Below, one piece after another: positions 1-10,406 of a DNA stretch of 64,000 bases. Location: NCBI RefSeq assembly GCF_000423625.1, contig NZ_AUII01000022.1, positions 21,966 to 85,965 on the forward strand. The letters are read 5' to 3'. This DNA is from Pseudonocardia asaccharolytica DSM 44247 = NBRC 16224. GTDB taxonomy: Bacteria > Actinomycetota > Actinomycetes > Mycobacteriales > Pseudonocardiaceae. The position numbers were made by a program, and so were the translations under genes. Every line of letters begins with the position of its first letter. Within the stretch, counting starts at the first letter, position 1. The notes beneath the pieces are model-generated. The model was not told where the DNA came from, searched no databases, and worked only from the letters and a program-made list of their open reading frames with translations.

Positions 1-219
1 ACCCTGGACCCCGTCGGGACCGCGCCCGGGCGCGACGCGATCCCCGGCACCTCCCCTGGATCGGGGTCGGCACCGATGGGGCCAGGTTGTCGATGCGGCA
101 CGCGACCACCTCCAGCGGGCTGCTCACAGTCGACCATACGGGGGCACGGTTACGCACGGGTGATATCGGAGATGTCGCTCAGGTGGACGCACGGAAGGGT
201 GAGCGGCCGATCCGCGCGC
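1..219. other. left-edge stretch without a supported gene
   Basis: I see no convincing coding frame, RNA gene or repeat here. Frames that run through it have random-looking arginine- and proline-rich translations. The tail of the minus-strand PLP-family gene begins at 220. Confidence 0.5.
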
Positions 220-1338
220 TCAACGGCCGACGGCGTCCAGCGCCGCGACGACGTCGGCCACCAGATCGGCGGCGTCCTCGCAGCCCGCCGACAGCCGCAC
301 CAGTCCCCCGGGTACGGCGTCACCCCAGCGCTCGCGCCGATCCGCAGTGGTGCGCAGACCGCCGAAGCTGGTCGCCGAGCACACCAGCCGCGACGTCTCG
401 AGGAACCGGGCGACGGCGGTCGGCGAGGGCAGGGTGAACCGCAGCACCCCGTTCCAGCGGCGCATCTGCCGCGCCGCCACGGCGTGCGCGGGGTCGTCCT
501 CGAGCCCCGGCCAGCGGACATCGGTCACGGCCGGGTGCTCGCGCAGCGCCGTGGCCAGCGCACGGGCGTTGGCCGCCTGGCGCTCCAGCCGCAGGTCGAG
601 GGTGCCCAGCCCACGGTGCGCGAGCCAGGCCTCCACCGGCCCGGGGACGGCGCCGCCGCGCGTCCGCGCCGATCGCAGCCGCCCGGCCAGCACCGGGTCG
701 GCGCTGCTCACATGCCCGAGGACGACATCGCCGTGGCCGGCCAGCGCCGTGGTGTCGCTGGCCACGACGAGGTCGGCTCCCAGCTCGAGCGGGCGCTGCC
801 CCAGCGGCGTCGCGGTGGTGTTGTCGACGGCGACCATGGCACCCGCGGCGTGGGCGAGCGCGGCGACGGCGGCGATGTCGCACACCTCCAGCCCCGGGTT
901 GGACGGGGTCTCCAGCAGGATCAGCGAGGCGCCCTCCAGCACCCTGCCGGTCCAGTACCCCGCGGTGGGCACCGCCCGCACCGGCACGCCGAGCGGGGCC
1001 AGTTCCTCCTCGGCGAGCACCCGCCCGAGGAAATAGCCGTCGCTGGGCAGCACGACGGCACCGCCCGGGCGTGCGGCTGTCCGCAGCACCGCGGAGATCG
1101 CCGCCATCCCGGAACCGAACAGCACGCATTCGCCGCCGTCCAGCTCGCCGATCGCCGACTCCAGCGCGCGCCAGGTCGGGTTGTCAGCGCGACCGTAGAA
1201 GTCGCGCGGCAGCGGGTCGCCGGGGACACCGAGGTGAAAGGTCGACGAGAGCGCCGGCCCGGGATGCAGGGGCGCCCCCAGCGCGGCCGGCGGGTGCCCG
1301 CCGTGCACGCAGCGCGTCCCGTCGCTCACCATCGCCAC
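220..1338 (-). CDS. Cys/Met metabolism PLP-family protein (cystathionine gamma-lyase-like), Schiff-base Lys replaced
   Basis: This 372-residue protein has the fold signature of the cystathionine gamma-synthase/lyase family of fold-type I PLP enzymes. Visible features are FGSGMAAISAV (substrate and phosphate region), LLETPSNPGLEV, and the VAVDNTTATPLGQRP segment holding the ring-stacking Asp. The segment that normally carries the PLP lysine (consensus S-x-T-K-x-L-x-G-H-x-D) reads SDTTALAGHGDVVLG, so the lysine position is Thr (codon ACG, one base from AAG Lys). If the sequence is right, normal transamination or elimination chemistry should be lost. The gene lies downstream of gpsA on the same strand, separated by a strong palindrome. 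The ATG at 1338 is the only good start; no strong ribosome site is evident. It could be a pseudoenzyme, a recently inactivated gene or a sequencing error. Confidence 0.85.
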   Translation of the reverse strand: MAMVSDGTRCVHGGHPPAALGAPLHPGPALSSTFHLGVPGDPLPRDFYGRADNPTWRALESAIGELDGGECVLFGSGMAAISAVLRTAARPGGAVVLPSDGYFLGRVLAEEELAPLGVPVRAVPTAGYWTGRVLEGASLILLETPSNPGLEVCDIAAVAALAHAAGAMVAVDNTTATPLGQRPLELGADLVVASDTTALAGHGDVVLGHVSSADPVLAGRLRSARTRGGAVPGPVEAWLAHRGLGTLDLRLERQAANARALATALREHPAVTDVRWPGLEDDPAHAVAARQMRRWNGVLRFTLPSPTAVARFLETSRLVCSATSFGGLRTTADRRERWGDAVPGGLVRLSAGCEDAADLVADVVAALDAVGR

Positions 1339-1368
1339 ACACCGTCCCGTTTGACCTGGTCACCCGGG

Positions 1369-1414
1369 CCTGTGAGTGCGTAACAGTGTTGGAACACTGT
1401 TACGCACTCACAGG
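1369..1414. repeat. 46-bp palindrome at the gpsA stop codon (copy 1)
   Basis: Two perfect 22-nt arms flank a central GG; the arm core is GTGAGTGCGTAACAGTGTT. The arm overlaps the last codons and the TGA stop of gpsA (stop at 1408-1410). The same core recurs at 8850-8893 and 37689-37740, with a degenerate relative near 41528. As RNA it would form a very stable hairpin directly at the stop codon, so a bidirectional terminator or mRNA 3'-end stabiliser is likely. Confidence 0.9.
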
Positions 1415-2430
1415 TATTCGGGCTTGAAGGAACGGCTGATCAGCTCCTTCGCCATCGACGACGGGGCGAGGTCCTCGTGACAGACCCGCCGCACGGCGTC
1501 GGCGATCGGCAGCTCGACGCCGTGCCGCTCGCCCAGCTCGCAGATCGACAGGCACGACTTCACCCCCTCGGCCACCTGCCCGTGGTTGGCCCGTTCGGCC
1601 TCGGCGAGGGTCTCGCCCCGACCCAGCCGCTCGCCGAAGGTCCGGTTGCGCGACAGCGGCGACGAGCACGTCGCGACGAGGTCGCCCAGCCCGGCGAGAC
1701 CGGCGAAGGTCAACGGGTCGGCCCCGAGCGCGACGCCGAGCCGGGAGATCTCGGCCAGCCCCCGGGTGATCACCGAGGCGCGGCTGTTGTCGCCCAGCCC
1801 CATCCCGGCGGCGATCCCGACGGCCAGCGCGATCACGTTCTTGCCCGCCCCACCCAACTCGCAGCCGATGACGTCGGTATTGGTGTAGGCCCGGAAGTAG
1901 CCGGTGGCACAGGCGTTCTGCAGGGCCACCGCGCGGTCGTGGTCGGCGCAGGCGATCACCGTCGCGGTCGGCTCCCCGTGCGCGATCTCCAGGGCGAGAT
2001 TCGGACCGGAGACGACGGCCACCTGGTCCGGCAGCACCCCCGCGACCTCGACGATCAGCTCGCTCATCCGTTTGAGCGTGCCCAGCTCGACGCCCTTGGC
2101 CAGGCTCACCAGGGTCCGCCCTCCCGACAACTGATCGCGCCAGTGAGCGAGGTTGGACCGCAGAGTCTGCGACGGCACCGCGAACACCACGGCGTCGGCG
2201 CCCTCGAGTGCGGACGCCGGGTCGGCCGACGCCGAGAGCCGCGCCGGCAGCACGATCCCCGGCAGATAGTCGGGGTTGGTCCGGCGCTCGTTGATCGCGG
2301 CCGCGACCTCGGGGCGGCGGGCCCACAGCGTCACGTCACGGCCGGCATCGGCCAGCACCTTGGCGAACGTGGTCCCCCACGAACCAGCGCCCAGCACCGC
2401 GACCCGGCGCACCTCACGGGCCCCGCTCAC
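1408..2430 (-). CDS. gpsA: NAD(P)+-dependent glycerol-3-phosphate dehydrogenase
   Basis: This cytosolic enzyme reduces dihydroxyacetone phosphate to sn-glycerol 3-phosphate, the backbone for phospholipids. The protein is 340 residues, the usual length. It starts with a Rossmann motif ([17 protein letters not shown]) and carries [17 protein letters not shown], the catalytic-lysine region [20 protein letters not shown], and [21 protein letters not shown] chose the GTG at 2428-2430 because it gives a 4-bp GTGA overlap with the stop of the upstream acyltransferase, so the two are translationally coupled. Both act in the first steps of glycerophospholipid synthesis, which fits an operon. The gene ends inside a strong palindrome that probably terminates transcription. 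Longer upstream frames would run through the acyltransferase and are not real. Confidence 0.97.
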   Translation of the reverse strand: MSGAREVRRVAVLGAGSWGTTFAKVLADAGRDVTLWARRPEVAAAINERRTNPDYLPGIVLPARLSASADPASALEGADAVVFAVPSQTLRSNLAHWRDQLSGGRTLVSLAKGVELGTLKRMSELIVEVAGVLPDQVAVVSGPNLALEIAHGEPTATVIACADHDRAVALQNACATGYFRAYTNTDVIGCELGGAGKNVIALAVGIAAGMGLGDNSRASVITRGLAEISRLGVALGADPLTFAGLAGLGDLVATCSSPLSRNRTFGERLGRGETLAEAERANHGQVAEGVKSCLSICELGERHGVELPIADAVRRVCHEDLAPSSMAKELISRSFKPEYL

Positions 2431-3134
2431 GACGCACTCCCCCGACGGTAGAACTCGGCGGGAGCCGGTTCCCCGCGCACCTCGACGAGCAGATCGCGCA
2501 CCCGTGTCATCAGGAGGTCGGTCACCTCGCGCAGCACGCCGGCGTCGATCGGCCGCCCGCGATAGGCCGAGAGATCGACGGGGGCCCCGGCGCGCACGGT
2601 GATCGTCCGGCGCGGCAGCGGCCGGAACCTCTTGTTGTAGTGGTCGTACACCTCCCGGGTGCCCCAGTGCACCACCGGCAGCACCGGCACGTCGGAGCTC
2701 AGCGCGAGCCGGGCGGCGCCGGTGCGCGCATGCATCGGCCAGCCGCCCGGGTCGCGGGTGATCGTTCCCTCCGGGTAGATCACGACGATCTTGCCGTCGC
2801 GCAGCGCCTCGGTCCCGGCGCGCAGGCTCTGCCCGGCGTCCGCGGACTGCCGGTAGACCGGGATCTGACCGGTGCCGACCAGGACCTTGCCGAGCACCGG
2901 GATGCTCCACAGGCTGTGCTTGGCCAGGAAGCGCGGCGTCCGGCGGGCCGTGTGCACGTACAGCGCGGTGTGCACCGGGTCCAGATAGGAGATGTGGTTG
3001 GCCACCAGCAGCGCCCCGCCCTGCGCGGGGATGTGCTCGCGTCCCTCGTAGCGGACCCGGCCGGTCCCCCAGCCGATCGGATAGAAGAACACCGCGGCGA
3101 ACTTCTCCCAGAATCCACCGTTCTCCCGAGTCAC
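2427..3134 (-). CDS. 1-acyl-sn-glycerol-3-phosphate acyltransferase (PlsC family)
   Basis: This membrane-associated acyltransferase is expected to acylate lysophosphatidic acid or a related acceptor. The 235-residue protein shows the family's H-x4-D motif in VANHISYLD (around residue 47), the substrate motif YPEGTITRD (around 122), and the [10 protein letters not shown] block. The N-terminus has a short hydrophobic stretch ([11 protein letters not shown]). It overlaps gpsA by 4 bp, so glycerol-3-phosphate formation and acylation are coupled in one unit. The start at 3134 lies 86 bp from the divergent cofC gene, leaving room for back-to-back promoters. A second, more divergent family member lies at 59779-60729. 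Acceptor and acyl-chain specificity cannot be read from sequence. Confidence 0.92.
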   Translation of the reverse strand: MTRENGGFWEKFAAVFFYPIGWGTGRVRYEGREHIPAQGGALLVANHISYLDPVHTALYVHTARRTPRFLAKHSLWSIPVLGKVLVGTGQIPVYRQSADAGQSLRAGTEALRDGKIVVIYPEGTITRDPGGWPMHARTGAARLALSSDVPVLPVVHWGTREVYDHYNKRFRPLPRRTITVRAGAPVDLSAYRGRPIDAGVLREVTDLLMTRVRDLLVEVRGEPAPAEFYRRGSAS

Positions 3135-3220
3135 CCAGAACCTCCCGCCTCGCGATCTCCGGTTGAGTCTTCCCGGCCCGAGCCCCCCGGTCCACCGCCG
3201 GGTGGTGCGACGATGGAGCC

Positions 3221-3928
3221 GTGCCCACGCCGCGGATGCAGACCGTCGATCTCGTGGTCCCGATCAAGCCGCTGCACACCGCCAAGTCCCGGCTGCGCGG
3301 CGCCGCCGACAACGGCGTCGGCGAGGCGGCGGCGCATGAGCGGCTCGCGCTCGCGATCGCGCTCGACACGATTGTCGCGGCGCGCGCCGCTGAACGCGTC
3401 CGCGCCGTCCTGGTTGTGACATCCGACCCAACGGTGACCCGCGAGCTCGCCACCGAGGGGGTCGCGGTGGCCCCGGACGGACCCGCCGCCGGACTCAACC
3501 CCGCGCTGCGCTACGGCGTCCACGTCCTGCGCGACCGCGACCCGAGCGCTGCCGTCGGCGCACTGCAGGCCGATCTGCCCGCGTTGCGCCCCGCCGAGCT
3601 CGACGAGGCGATCGACGTCGCCGCGGCCGTGTTCGCGGCGGGTCCGGTGCGTCGCGCCTACTGCGCCGACGCGCACGGCGCCGGGACGACGCTGCTGCTC
3701 AGCGCCCCGGCGACGGCGCTGGGCCCGCGGTTCGGCCCCGGCTCGGCCGCCCGCCACCGCCGTTCCGGCGCCTATCCGCTACCCGGCGCATGGCCCGGTC
3801 TGCGCCGCGATGTCGACACCGAGGAGGACCTGCGCCGGGCCGCCGACCTCGGCGTCGGACGTCGGACCCGCGGGGTGCTGACGCTGTGTGGCGGCGGCTG
3901 CGGTGATGCAGTCGAGATTGTTTCGTAA
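3221..3928 (+). CDS. cofC: 2-phospho-L-lactate / phosphoenolpyruvate guanylyltransferase (coenzyme F420 biosynthesis)
   Basis: CofC/FbiD transfers GMP from GTP to 2-phospholactate or, in mycobacteria, to phosphoenolpyruvate. This makes the activated side-chain precursor of the deazaflavin cofactor F420. The 235-residue protein has the nucleotidyltransferase N-terminus [17 protein letters not shown], the metal-binding [10 protein letters not shown] region, and the family block [15 protein letters not shown]. The GTG at 3221 is the first in-frame start after the divergent acyltransferase. The position between gpsA and ppk1 matches mycobacterial fbiD. The other F420 genes (fbiA/B/C) are not in this window. 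The last roughly 20 residues ([18 protein letters not shown]) are a somewhat unusual cysteine-containing tail. Confidence 0.92.
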   Translation: MPTPRMQTVDLVVPIKPLHTAKSRLRGAADNGVGEAAAHERLALAIALDTIVAARAAERVRAVLVVTSDPTVTRELATEGVAVAPDGPAAGLNPALRYGVHVLRDRDPSAAVGALQADLPALRPAELDEAIDVAAAVFAAGPVRRAYCADAHGAGTTLLLSAPATALGPRFGPGSAARHRRSGAYPLPGAWPGLRRDVDTEEDLRRAADLGVGRRTRGVLTLCGGGCGDAVEIVS

Positions 3929-3999
3929 TCAGAAGTTCATTTGGCTGTACTTGGGGGACCGGACAGCGGGGCCCGCGAAGTGCGTCAGAATGGCTGATC

Positions 4000-6489
4000 G
4001 TGGGTCGCGACGCGCGCAGTGCAGATTCAGACTCCTCCGGTTCCCCGTCCGCCCAGTCGAAAAAGACCTTGCCGGAGTGGGCCGACGGCGCATCGCGCCG
4101 GGCCGGCGCGGCGCGTACGTCACGTCGCGCTCCGCGCCCATCCGCCAGACGAGCGAGCCTTGCCGGCCGCTCCGCCGCGGGATCCGCGGTCGCCGCGGCG
4201 TCCGCGGGCGTAAGCGTCTCCGCTCCGATCGCCCCGCCGAGCGGCCCCGACACTACCGAGTCCACGCCGGGCGCCCCGCCGAGCGCGCCCAACTCCACCG
4301 CGTCCGTGCCGACGCAGACCGCCGCATCCGATTCGGCGCTCAGCACGCCGCCTCCGGCCGCCGCTCCGATCGCCCCACCCGCCCCGACCACGGCCGTGGC
4401 CGTGGCCGGATCGGGCCTGCCCGACGACCGTTACCTCAACCGCGAGCTGTCCTGGCTCGACTTCAACGCGCGGGTGCTCGCGCTGGCCGAGGATCCGAGC
4501 CAGCCACTGCTGGAACGGGCCAAGTTCCTGGCGATCTTCGCGAGCAACCTCGACGAGTTCTACATGGTCCGCGTCGCCGGGCTGAAACGCCGCGACGAAA
4601 CCGGGCTGGCCGTGCGCAGCGCGGACGGGCTGTCCCCGCGCGAGCAGCTGGCCCGCATCGCCGCGCGCAGCCAGGTGCTCGCGCGGGCCCACGCCCAGGT
4701 GTTCCTCGACGAGGTCCGCCCCGAGCTCGCCGACCACGGCATCCACATCAAGCGCTGGCCGGATCTGTCCGCGGCGCAGCGGCAGCGGCTCGCGGAGTAC
4801 TTCTCCGCCCAGGTCTTCCCGGTGCTCACCCCGCTCGCGGTCGACCCGGCGCACCCGTTCCCCTACATCTCCGGGCTGTCGCTCAACCTGGCTGTCACCG
4901 TCCGCGACCCCGAAGGCCGCACCGAACGGTTCGCCAGGGTCAAGGTGCCCGACAACGTGCCGCGACTGGTGCGGGTCGAGAGCGACGAGCCGGGCGAGGT
5001 CACCTTCCTGCCCATCGAGGATCTCATCTCGGCCCACCTCAACGAGCTGTTCACCTCGATGGAGGTGACCGAGGTGCACGCGTTCCGGGTCACTCGCAAC
5101 GCCGACCTCGAGGTCGAGGAGGACCGCGACGAGGACCTGCTGCAGGCGTTGGAGCGCGAACTGGCCCGGCGCCGGTTCGGCCCGCCGGTGCGGCTCGAGG
5201 TCGTCGACACGATGAGCGAGCACGTGCTGGAGCTGCTGCTCCGCGAGCTCGACGTCGACCCGAGCGACGTCGTCACCGTGCCTGGGTTGCTCGATCTCAC
5301 CACCCTGTGGCAGGTCTACGGCGTCGACCGGCCGGACCTGAAGGACGAGCCGTTCGTACCCGCGACGCATCCGGCGTTCGGTGAGCGGGAGACCCCGCTG
5401 AGCGTGTTCGCCACCCTGCGCGAGGGCGACGTGCTCGTGCACCATCCCTACGACTCGTTCTCCACCAGCGTGCAGCGGTTCATCGAGCAGGCCGCGGCCG
5501 ACCCGGACGTCCTGGCGATCAAGCAGACGCTCTACCGCACGTCCGGTGACTCCCCGATCGTCGACGCGCTGATCGAAGCCGCCGGGGCCGGTAAGCAGGT
5601 CGTCGCGCTGGTGGAGATCAAGGCACGGTTCGACGAGCAGGCCAACATCCGGTGGGCGCGCGAGCTGGAGAAGGCGGGCGTGCACGTCGTCTACGGCCTG
5701 GTGGGCCTCAAGACGCATTGCAAGACCGCGCTGGTGGTCCGGCAGGAAGGATCCACCATCCGTCGCTACTGCCACATCGGGACCGGCAACTACAACCCCA
5801 AGACCGCCCGGCTCTACGAGGACATCGGGGTGCTCACCGCCGACCCGACGATCGGCGCCGACCTCACGAACCTGTTCAACTCGCTCACCGGCTACTCCCG
5901 GCAGAACCAGTACCGCAGCCTGCTGGTGGCCCCCTACGGGGTGCGCCGGGGCATCGTGCGGCGCATCGAGGACGAGGTCGAGGCGCATCGCCGGGACGAC
6001 CGGCGGGCCCGGATCCGGATCAAGGTCAACTCGCTGGTCGACGAGCAGGTGATCGACGCGCTGTACCGGGCCTCGCAGGCCGGCGTCCCGGTCGACATCG
6101 TGGTGCGCGGGATCTGCGCGCTGCGGCCCGGTCGGCCGGGGCTCTCGGAGAACATCCGGGTCCGCTCCATCCTCGGCCGCTTCCTCGAGCACTCCCGGGT
6201 CTTCCACTTCGCCGCCGCGGACGAGTACTGGATCGGCAGCGCCGACATGATGCACCGCAACCTCGACCGCCGGGTCGAGGTGCTGGTGCGCGTCGCCGAC
6301 CCGATGCTGGCCGACCAGCTCGGTTACGTCTTCGACTCCTGCCTGGATCCGGCCACCCGCTGCTGGACGCTGCTGGCCGACGGTGGCTGGGAGCCCTCCC
6401 CGCCACCGGGCGCCGATATCGACGAGGTGCGCGACCACCAGGCCGAGATGATGGCGCGGCACGCGACCGTGGCGGCCGGCGCCGAATGA
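4000..6489 (+). CDS. ppk1: polyphosphate kinase 1
   Basis: PPK1 reversibly transfers the terminal phosphate of ATP to polyphosphate, and is linked to stringent response and stress tolerance. The conserved core begins near residue 138 with [16 protein letters not shown] and [15 protein letters not shown]. It includes the phospholipase-D-like catalytic regions: [19 protein letters not shown] carries the phosphorylated His, and [19 protein letters not shown] lies in the second half. The protein is 829 residues against roughly 690-740 for most homologues. The excess is an N-terminal Ala/Pro/Ser-rich segment of about 137 residues with no recognisable domain. GTG at 4000 opens the frame, but an internal start nearer the core cannot be excluded. 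It overlaps mutT1 by 4 bp (ATGA), so the two are coupled. Confidence 0.96.
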   Translation: MGRDARSADSDSSGSPSAQSKKTLPEWADGASRRAGAARTSRRAPRPSARRASLAGRSAAGSAVAAASAGVSVSAPIAPPSGPDTTESTPGAPPSAPNSTASVPTQTAASDSALSTPPPAAAPIAPPAPTTAVAVAGSGLPDDRYLNRELSWLDFNARVLALAEDPSQPLLERAKFLAIFASNLDEFYMVRVAGLKRRDETGLAVRSADGLSPREQLARIAARSQVLARAHAQVFLDEVRPELADHGIHIKRWPDLSAAQRQRLAEYFSAQVFPVLTPLAVDPAHPFPYISGLSLNLAVTVRDPEGRTERFARVKVPDNVPRLVRVESDEPGEVTFLPIEDLISAHLNELFTSMEVTEVHAFRVTRNADLEVEEDRDEDLLQALERELARRRFGPPVRLEVVDTMSEHVLELLLRELDVDPSDVVTVPGLLDLTTLWQVYGVDRPDLKDEPFVPATHPAFGERETPLSVFATLREGDVLVHHPYDSFSTSVQRFIEQAAADPDVLAIKQTLYRTSGDSPIVDALIEAAGAGKQVVALVEIKARFDEQANIRWARELEKAGVHVVYGLVGLKTHCKTALVVRQEGSTIRRYCHIGTGNYNPKTARLYEDIGVLTADPTIGADLTNLFNSLTGYSRQNQYRSLLVAPYGVRRGIVRRIEDEVEAHRRDDRRARIRIKVNSLVDEQVIDALYRASQAGVPVDIVVRGICALRPGRPGLSENIRVRSILGRFLEHSRVFHFAAADEYWIGSADMMHRNLDRRVEVLVRVADPMLADQLGYVFDSCLDPATRCWTLLADGGWEPSPPPGADIDEVRDHQAEMMARHATVAAGAE

Positions 6490-7385
6490 GCGCCCCGGAT
6501 CTGATGGTGGCCGACGTGCTGGCGGCCGGCGCCGTGCTGTGGCGGACATCGGGCGGGGCGGGGCTGCAGATCGCGGTGGTGCACCGGCCGCGCTACGACG
6601 ACTGGTCGCTGCCCAAGGGCAAGCTCGATGCCGGCGAGACCATGGCCGCCGCCGCCGTCCGCGAGGTGGGCGAGGAGACCGGGTTCCGGATCCGGCTCGG
6701 GCGGCGGCTCGGCGACGTGCGCTATCCGGTGGCGGGCGCGGCCAAGCTGGTGCGCTACTGGGCGGGCCAGGCGCTCGACGACGGCCCCGGCTTCATCCCG
6801 AATGCCGAGACCGACGAACTGCGCTGGCTCGCGCCCACCGAGGCCATGGACGTACTGTCCTACGACCGCGACCGGGAGATCCTCGAGCGGTTCGCCGAGC
6901 GTCCGGTTCCGACCTCGGTGCTGCTCCTGGTTCGGCACGCCAAGGCGGGCAGCCGCGAGGGCTGGAACGGCGAGGATGCGCTCCGGCCCCTGTCGCGGGC
7001 CGGTCAGGCCCAGGTCGTCGAGCTCACCGGGCTGCTGTTGTTGTTCGGGCCCGATCGCATCCACAGCGCACCCCCGCTGCGCTGTCGGCAGTCCGTCACC
7101 CCGCTCGCGGACCTGCTGGGACTCGACGTGGTCGCCGAGCCACGGCTCGGCGAGGTCGGCTACCACAACGACCCGGCCGGGGGCCTGGCCCGGCTGCGCG
7201 AGCTCGCGGCGATGCCCGGCGTGACGGTGCTGTGCGACCAGGGCGGGGTGATCCCCGCGGCGGTCGGCCACCTCACCGCCGAGTCCGACCGCGAGATCCG
7301 GGCGGCCAAGGGCAGCATCTGGGTGTTGGGCAGCCGCGACGGCCGCACTCTCTTCGCCGACCACTACCCCACTCCCAGCCGCTAG
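6486..7385 (+). CDS. mutT1: MutT1-type Nudix hydrolase fused to a histidine phosphatase domain
   Basis: Mycobacterial MutT1 removes oxidised nucleotides such as 8-oxo-dGTP and hydrolyses diadenosine polyphosphates. Residues 1-130 form a Nudix domain with the box [20 protein letters not shown]. The C-terminal part starts with the histidine-phosphatase signature [12 protein letters not shown], continues with [11 protein letters not shown], and ends with a degenerate second half. At 299 residues it has the expected two-domain length. It is translationally coupled to ppk1 by an ATGA overlap, as in mycobacteria, pairing polyphosphate/ATP metabolism with nucleotide-pool cleaning. The stop codon lies in a 19-bp tandem duplication (7368-7405). 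Convergent with hupB. Confidence 0.93.
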   Translation: MSAPDLMVADVLAAGAVLWRTSGGAGLQIAVVHRPRYDDWSLPKGKLDAGETMAAAAVREVGEETGFRIRLGRRLGDVRYPVAGAAKLVRYWAGQALDDGPGFIPNAETDELRWLAPTEAMDVLSYDRDREILERFAERPVPTSVLLLVRHAKAGSREGWNGEDALRPLSRAGQAQVVELTGLLLLFGPDRIHSAPPLRCRQSVTPLADLLGLDVVAEPRLGEVGYHNDPAGGLARLRELAAMPGVTVLCDQGGVIPAAVGHLTAESDREIRAAKGSIWVLGSRDGRTLFADHYPTPSR

Positions 7386-7405
7386 GCCCACTCCCAGCCG
7401 CTAGG
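7368..7405. repeat. 19-bp perfect tandem duplication across the mutT1 stop codon
   Basis: The unit CCCACTCCCAGCCGCTAGG occurs at 7368-7386 and again at 7387-7405, followed by a partial third copy (CCCACTCC). The first copy encodes the last residues PTPSR and the TAG stop. The second copy repeats the same reading and stop in the 3' untranslated region. It looks like replication slippage. Confidence 0.9.
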
Positions 7406-7465
7406 CCCACTCCTCGCGAGTCGTGGTATTCCCGAGCGCGAGTCGGGGTCGGGCCGCGGCAGCGG

Positions 7466-8107
7466 CTACTTCTTGGGCTTGGCCGTCCTCCGGGCGGGCT
7501 TGGCGGTGCCCTCGACCGTCGACTTCGCCGCCGTCTTCGCGACCGTCTTCGGCGCCGCCTTCGCGGCCGTCTTCGGCGTCCCCTTCGCAGTCGTCTTCGG
7601 CGTCCCCTTCGCAGTCGTCTTCGGCGTCCCCTTCGCAGTCGTCTTCGAGGTGGCCTTGCTCTCGGTCGCCCTCGCCGGCTTCTTCTCGGAGAACGACGCC
7701 GACGCCTTGGCCTTGCCCGACGACAACCGGGCCGGCTTCGCCTTCGGTGCAGCCGCCGCCTCGGCGGTCGGAGCTGCGGCCGTCGAGGGCGTGCGCCGGG
7801 CCCTGCGGGCCGGAGCCGGACGGGTCGACACGCCGTTCCCGCTCACCAACGATTTGAAGCTCGTGCCGGGCCGGAACGCCGGGACCGTCGTCGCCGGGAC
7901 GTTGACCGTCTCCCCGGTACGCGGGTTGCGCGCAACCCGCGCCGCACGGGCCCTCGCCTCGAACACGCCGAAACCGGTGAGCGAAACGGACCCGCCGGAG
8001 CCGACGGTGTCCACGATGATCTCGAGCAGCCCGTCGACCGCCGAGGCGGCGGTTCGCCGGTCCCCGAGGCGCGCTGCGAGCGCGTCCACAAGCTGGGATT
8101 TGTTCAT
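7466..8107 (-). CDS. hupB: HU-family nucleoid protein with Lys/Ala-rich C-terminal tail
   Basis: HupB compacts DNA. The N-terminal ~92 residues form a complete HU domain: [32 protein letters not shown] and [11 protein letters not shown] (DNA-binding arm). The C-terminal ~120 residues are a histone-H1-like basic tail with [12 protein letters not shown] repeats, the mycobacterial HupB architecture. I chose ATG at 8107 because the HU domain begins exactly there; the upstream extension is not HU-like. Three perfect 24-bp repeats in the tail (7569-7640) encode KTTAKGTP units and could vary in number. An inverted-repeat terminator for leuD lies upstream, so hupB probably has its own promoter in 8108-8162. 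Total length is 213 residues. Confidence 0.96.
   Translation of the reverse strand: MNKSQLVDALAARLGDRRTAASAVDGLLEIIVDTVGSGGSVSLTGFGVFEARARAARVARNPRTGETVNVPATTVPAFRPGTSFKSLVSGNGVSTRPAPARRARRTPSTAAAPTAEAAAAPKAKPARLSSGKAKASASFSEKKPARATESKATSKTTAKGTPKTTAKGTPKTTAKGTPKTAAKAAPKTVAKTAAKSTVEGTAKPARRTAKPKK
7569..7640. repeat. three perfect 24-bp tandem repeats inside hupB
   Basis: The plus-strand unit runs 7569-7592, 7593-7616 and 7617-7640 with no mismatch, followed by a decayed unit from 7641. Each unit encodes eight residues of the KTTAKGTP type in the basic tail. A multiple-of-three repeat can expand or contract without breaking the frame. Confidence 0.9.
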
Positions 8108-8150
8108 GGATGCGCACCGTAGAGCTTTCGGGCACGCAACACCAGGCGCA

Positions 8151-8210
8151 ACGCCAAAAAACCCCTTGCCGTGCAACGGGTGTCTTCGACGGACCGTTGC
8201 ACGGCAAGGG
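8151..8210 (-). terminator. intrinsic terminator downstream of leuD
   Basis: A 17-bp perfect stem (8163-8179 with 8194-8210, loop about 14 nt) is followed in the minus direction by a run of six T residues (8154-8161 region). This is a classical Rho-independent terminator for the leuC-leuD unit and separates it from hupB. Confidence 0.85.
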
Positions 8211-8225
8211 CTCGACCCGGTCGGG

Positions 8226-8822
8226 TCAGCGAACGGGGGTGGTGACCGGCAGCCGAGCCGGACGGCCGGCCTCGAACGCAGCGATGTCGTCGGTGTGCCG
8301 CAGGGTGAGCCCGATGTCGTCGAGCCCCTCCAACAGGCGCCACCGGGTGTAGTCGTCGATCTCGAATCCGACGGTCAGGTCCTTCGCCTGCACCGTCTTC
8401 TCCCGCAGGTCGACGGTGACCTCGGTGCCGGGCTCGTTCTCCAGGAGCTTCCACAGCAGTTCGACGTCGGGCTGTGTGACTTGGGCCGCGATCAGGCCCT
8501 GCTTCGCGGAGTTGCCGCGGAAGATGTCGGCGAAACGAGAGGAGATGACGACACGGAATCCATAGTCCATCAGCGCCCATACGGCGTGCTCGCGCGACGA
8601 GCCGGTGCCGAAGTCCGGACCGGCCACCAGCACCGAGCCCCGAGAGAAGGGCTCGATGTTGAGAACGAAACTCTCGTCGGCCCGCCATGCCGAGAACAGC
8701 CCGTCGGCGAACCCGGTGCGGGTCACCCGCTTCAGATATACGGCCGGGATGATCTGGTCGGTGTCCACGTTGGACCGGCGCAGCGGGACGCCGATTCCCG
8801 TGTGTGTGGTGAACGGCTCCAT
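8226..8822 (-). CDS. leuD: 3-isopropylmalate dehydratase small subunit
   Basis: LeuD carries the mobile domain of isopropylmalate isomerase, which with LeuC interconverts 2- and 3-isopropylmalate in leucine synthesis. The 198-residue protein begins [27 protein letters not shown] and contains the conserved [17 protein letters not shown] block and [15 protein letters not shown] chose ATG at 8822 over the in-frame one at 8843 because GAGGAGG lies about 10 nt upstream of it. The gene follows leuC after a palindrome (8850-8893) that could reduce read-through from leuC and so set subunit ratio. A strong terminator follows. Confidence 0.96.
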   Translation of the reverse strand: MEPFTTHTGIGVPLRRSNVDTDQIIPAVYLKRVTRTGFADGLFSAWRADESFVLNIEPFSRGSVLVAGPDFGTGSSREHAVWALMDYGFRVVISSRFADIFRGNSAKQGLIAAQVTQPDVELLWKLLENEPGTEVTVDLREKTVQAKDLTVGFEIDDYTRWRLLEGLDDIGLTLRHTDDIAAFEAGRPARLPVTTPVR

Positions 8823-8849
8823 GCTCGGGAAATCCCTCCTCAATCGGGG

Positions 8850-8893
8850 CCGTGAGTGCGTAACAGTGTTCTAACACTGTTACGCACTCACGG
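8850..8893. repeat. 44-bp perfect palindrome between leuC and leuD (copy 2)
   Basis: The arms are 21 nt with a central CT; the core GTGAGTGCGTAACAGTGTT is identical to copies at 1369 and 37689. It begins 6 bp past the leuC stop (8899-8901). It sits inside what should be a leuCD operon, so it may act as a partial terminator or a processing/stability hairpin rather than an operon end. Confidence 0.9.
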
Positions 8894-8898
8894 GCAGG

Positions 8899-10326
<1,428 letters not shown>

Positions 10327-10375
10327 GGCGCTGCCTCCTGTTCGATATGCGGCCCCGCGTGGGAATGGTATGGAT

Positions 10376-10392
10376 TTCCCATATATTGGGAA
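10376..10392. promoter_or_regulatory. inverted-repeat operator between leuC and the IclR gene
   Basis: TTCCCATATATTGGGAA is an inverted repeat (TTCCCA / TGGGAA around TATAT) lying midway between the divergent leuC and iclR starts. Just 3' lies TAGTAT (10395-10400), a plausible -10 box 6 nt before the iclR ATG. IclR proteins of the NdgR/LtbR group are known to bind such sites upstream of leuCD. Binding here is inferred. Confidence 0.7.
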
Positions 10393-10406
10393 GTTAGTAT
10401 CGAGGC

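Noticed and set aside
4120..6549. Long minus-strand open frame opposite ppk1
   Set aside because: Shadow of ppk1; no conserved motif and unnatural composition.
7569..7640. CRISPR-like repeats
   Set aside because: The units are contiguous without spacers, in frame, and inside hupB.
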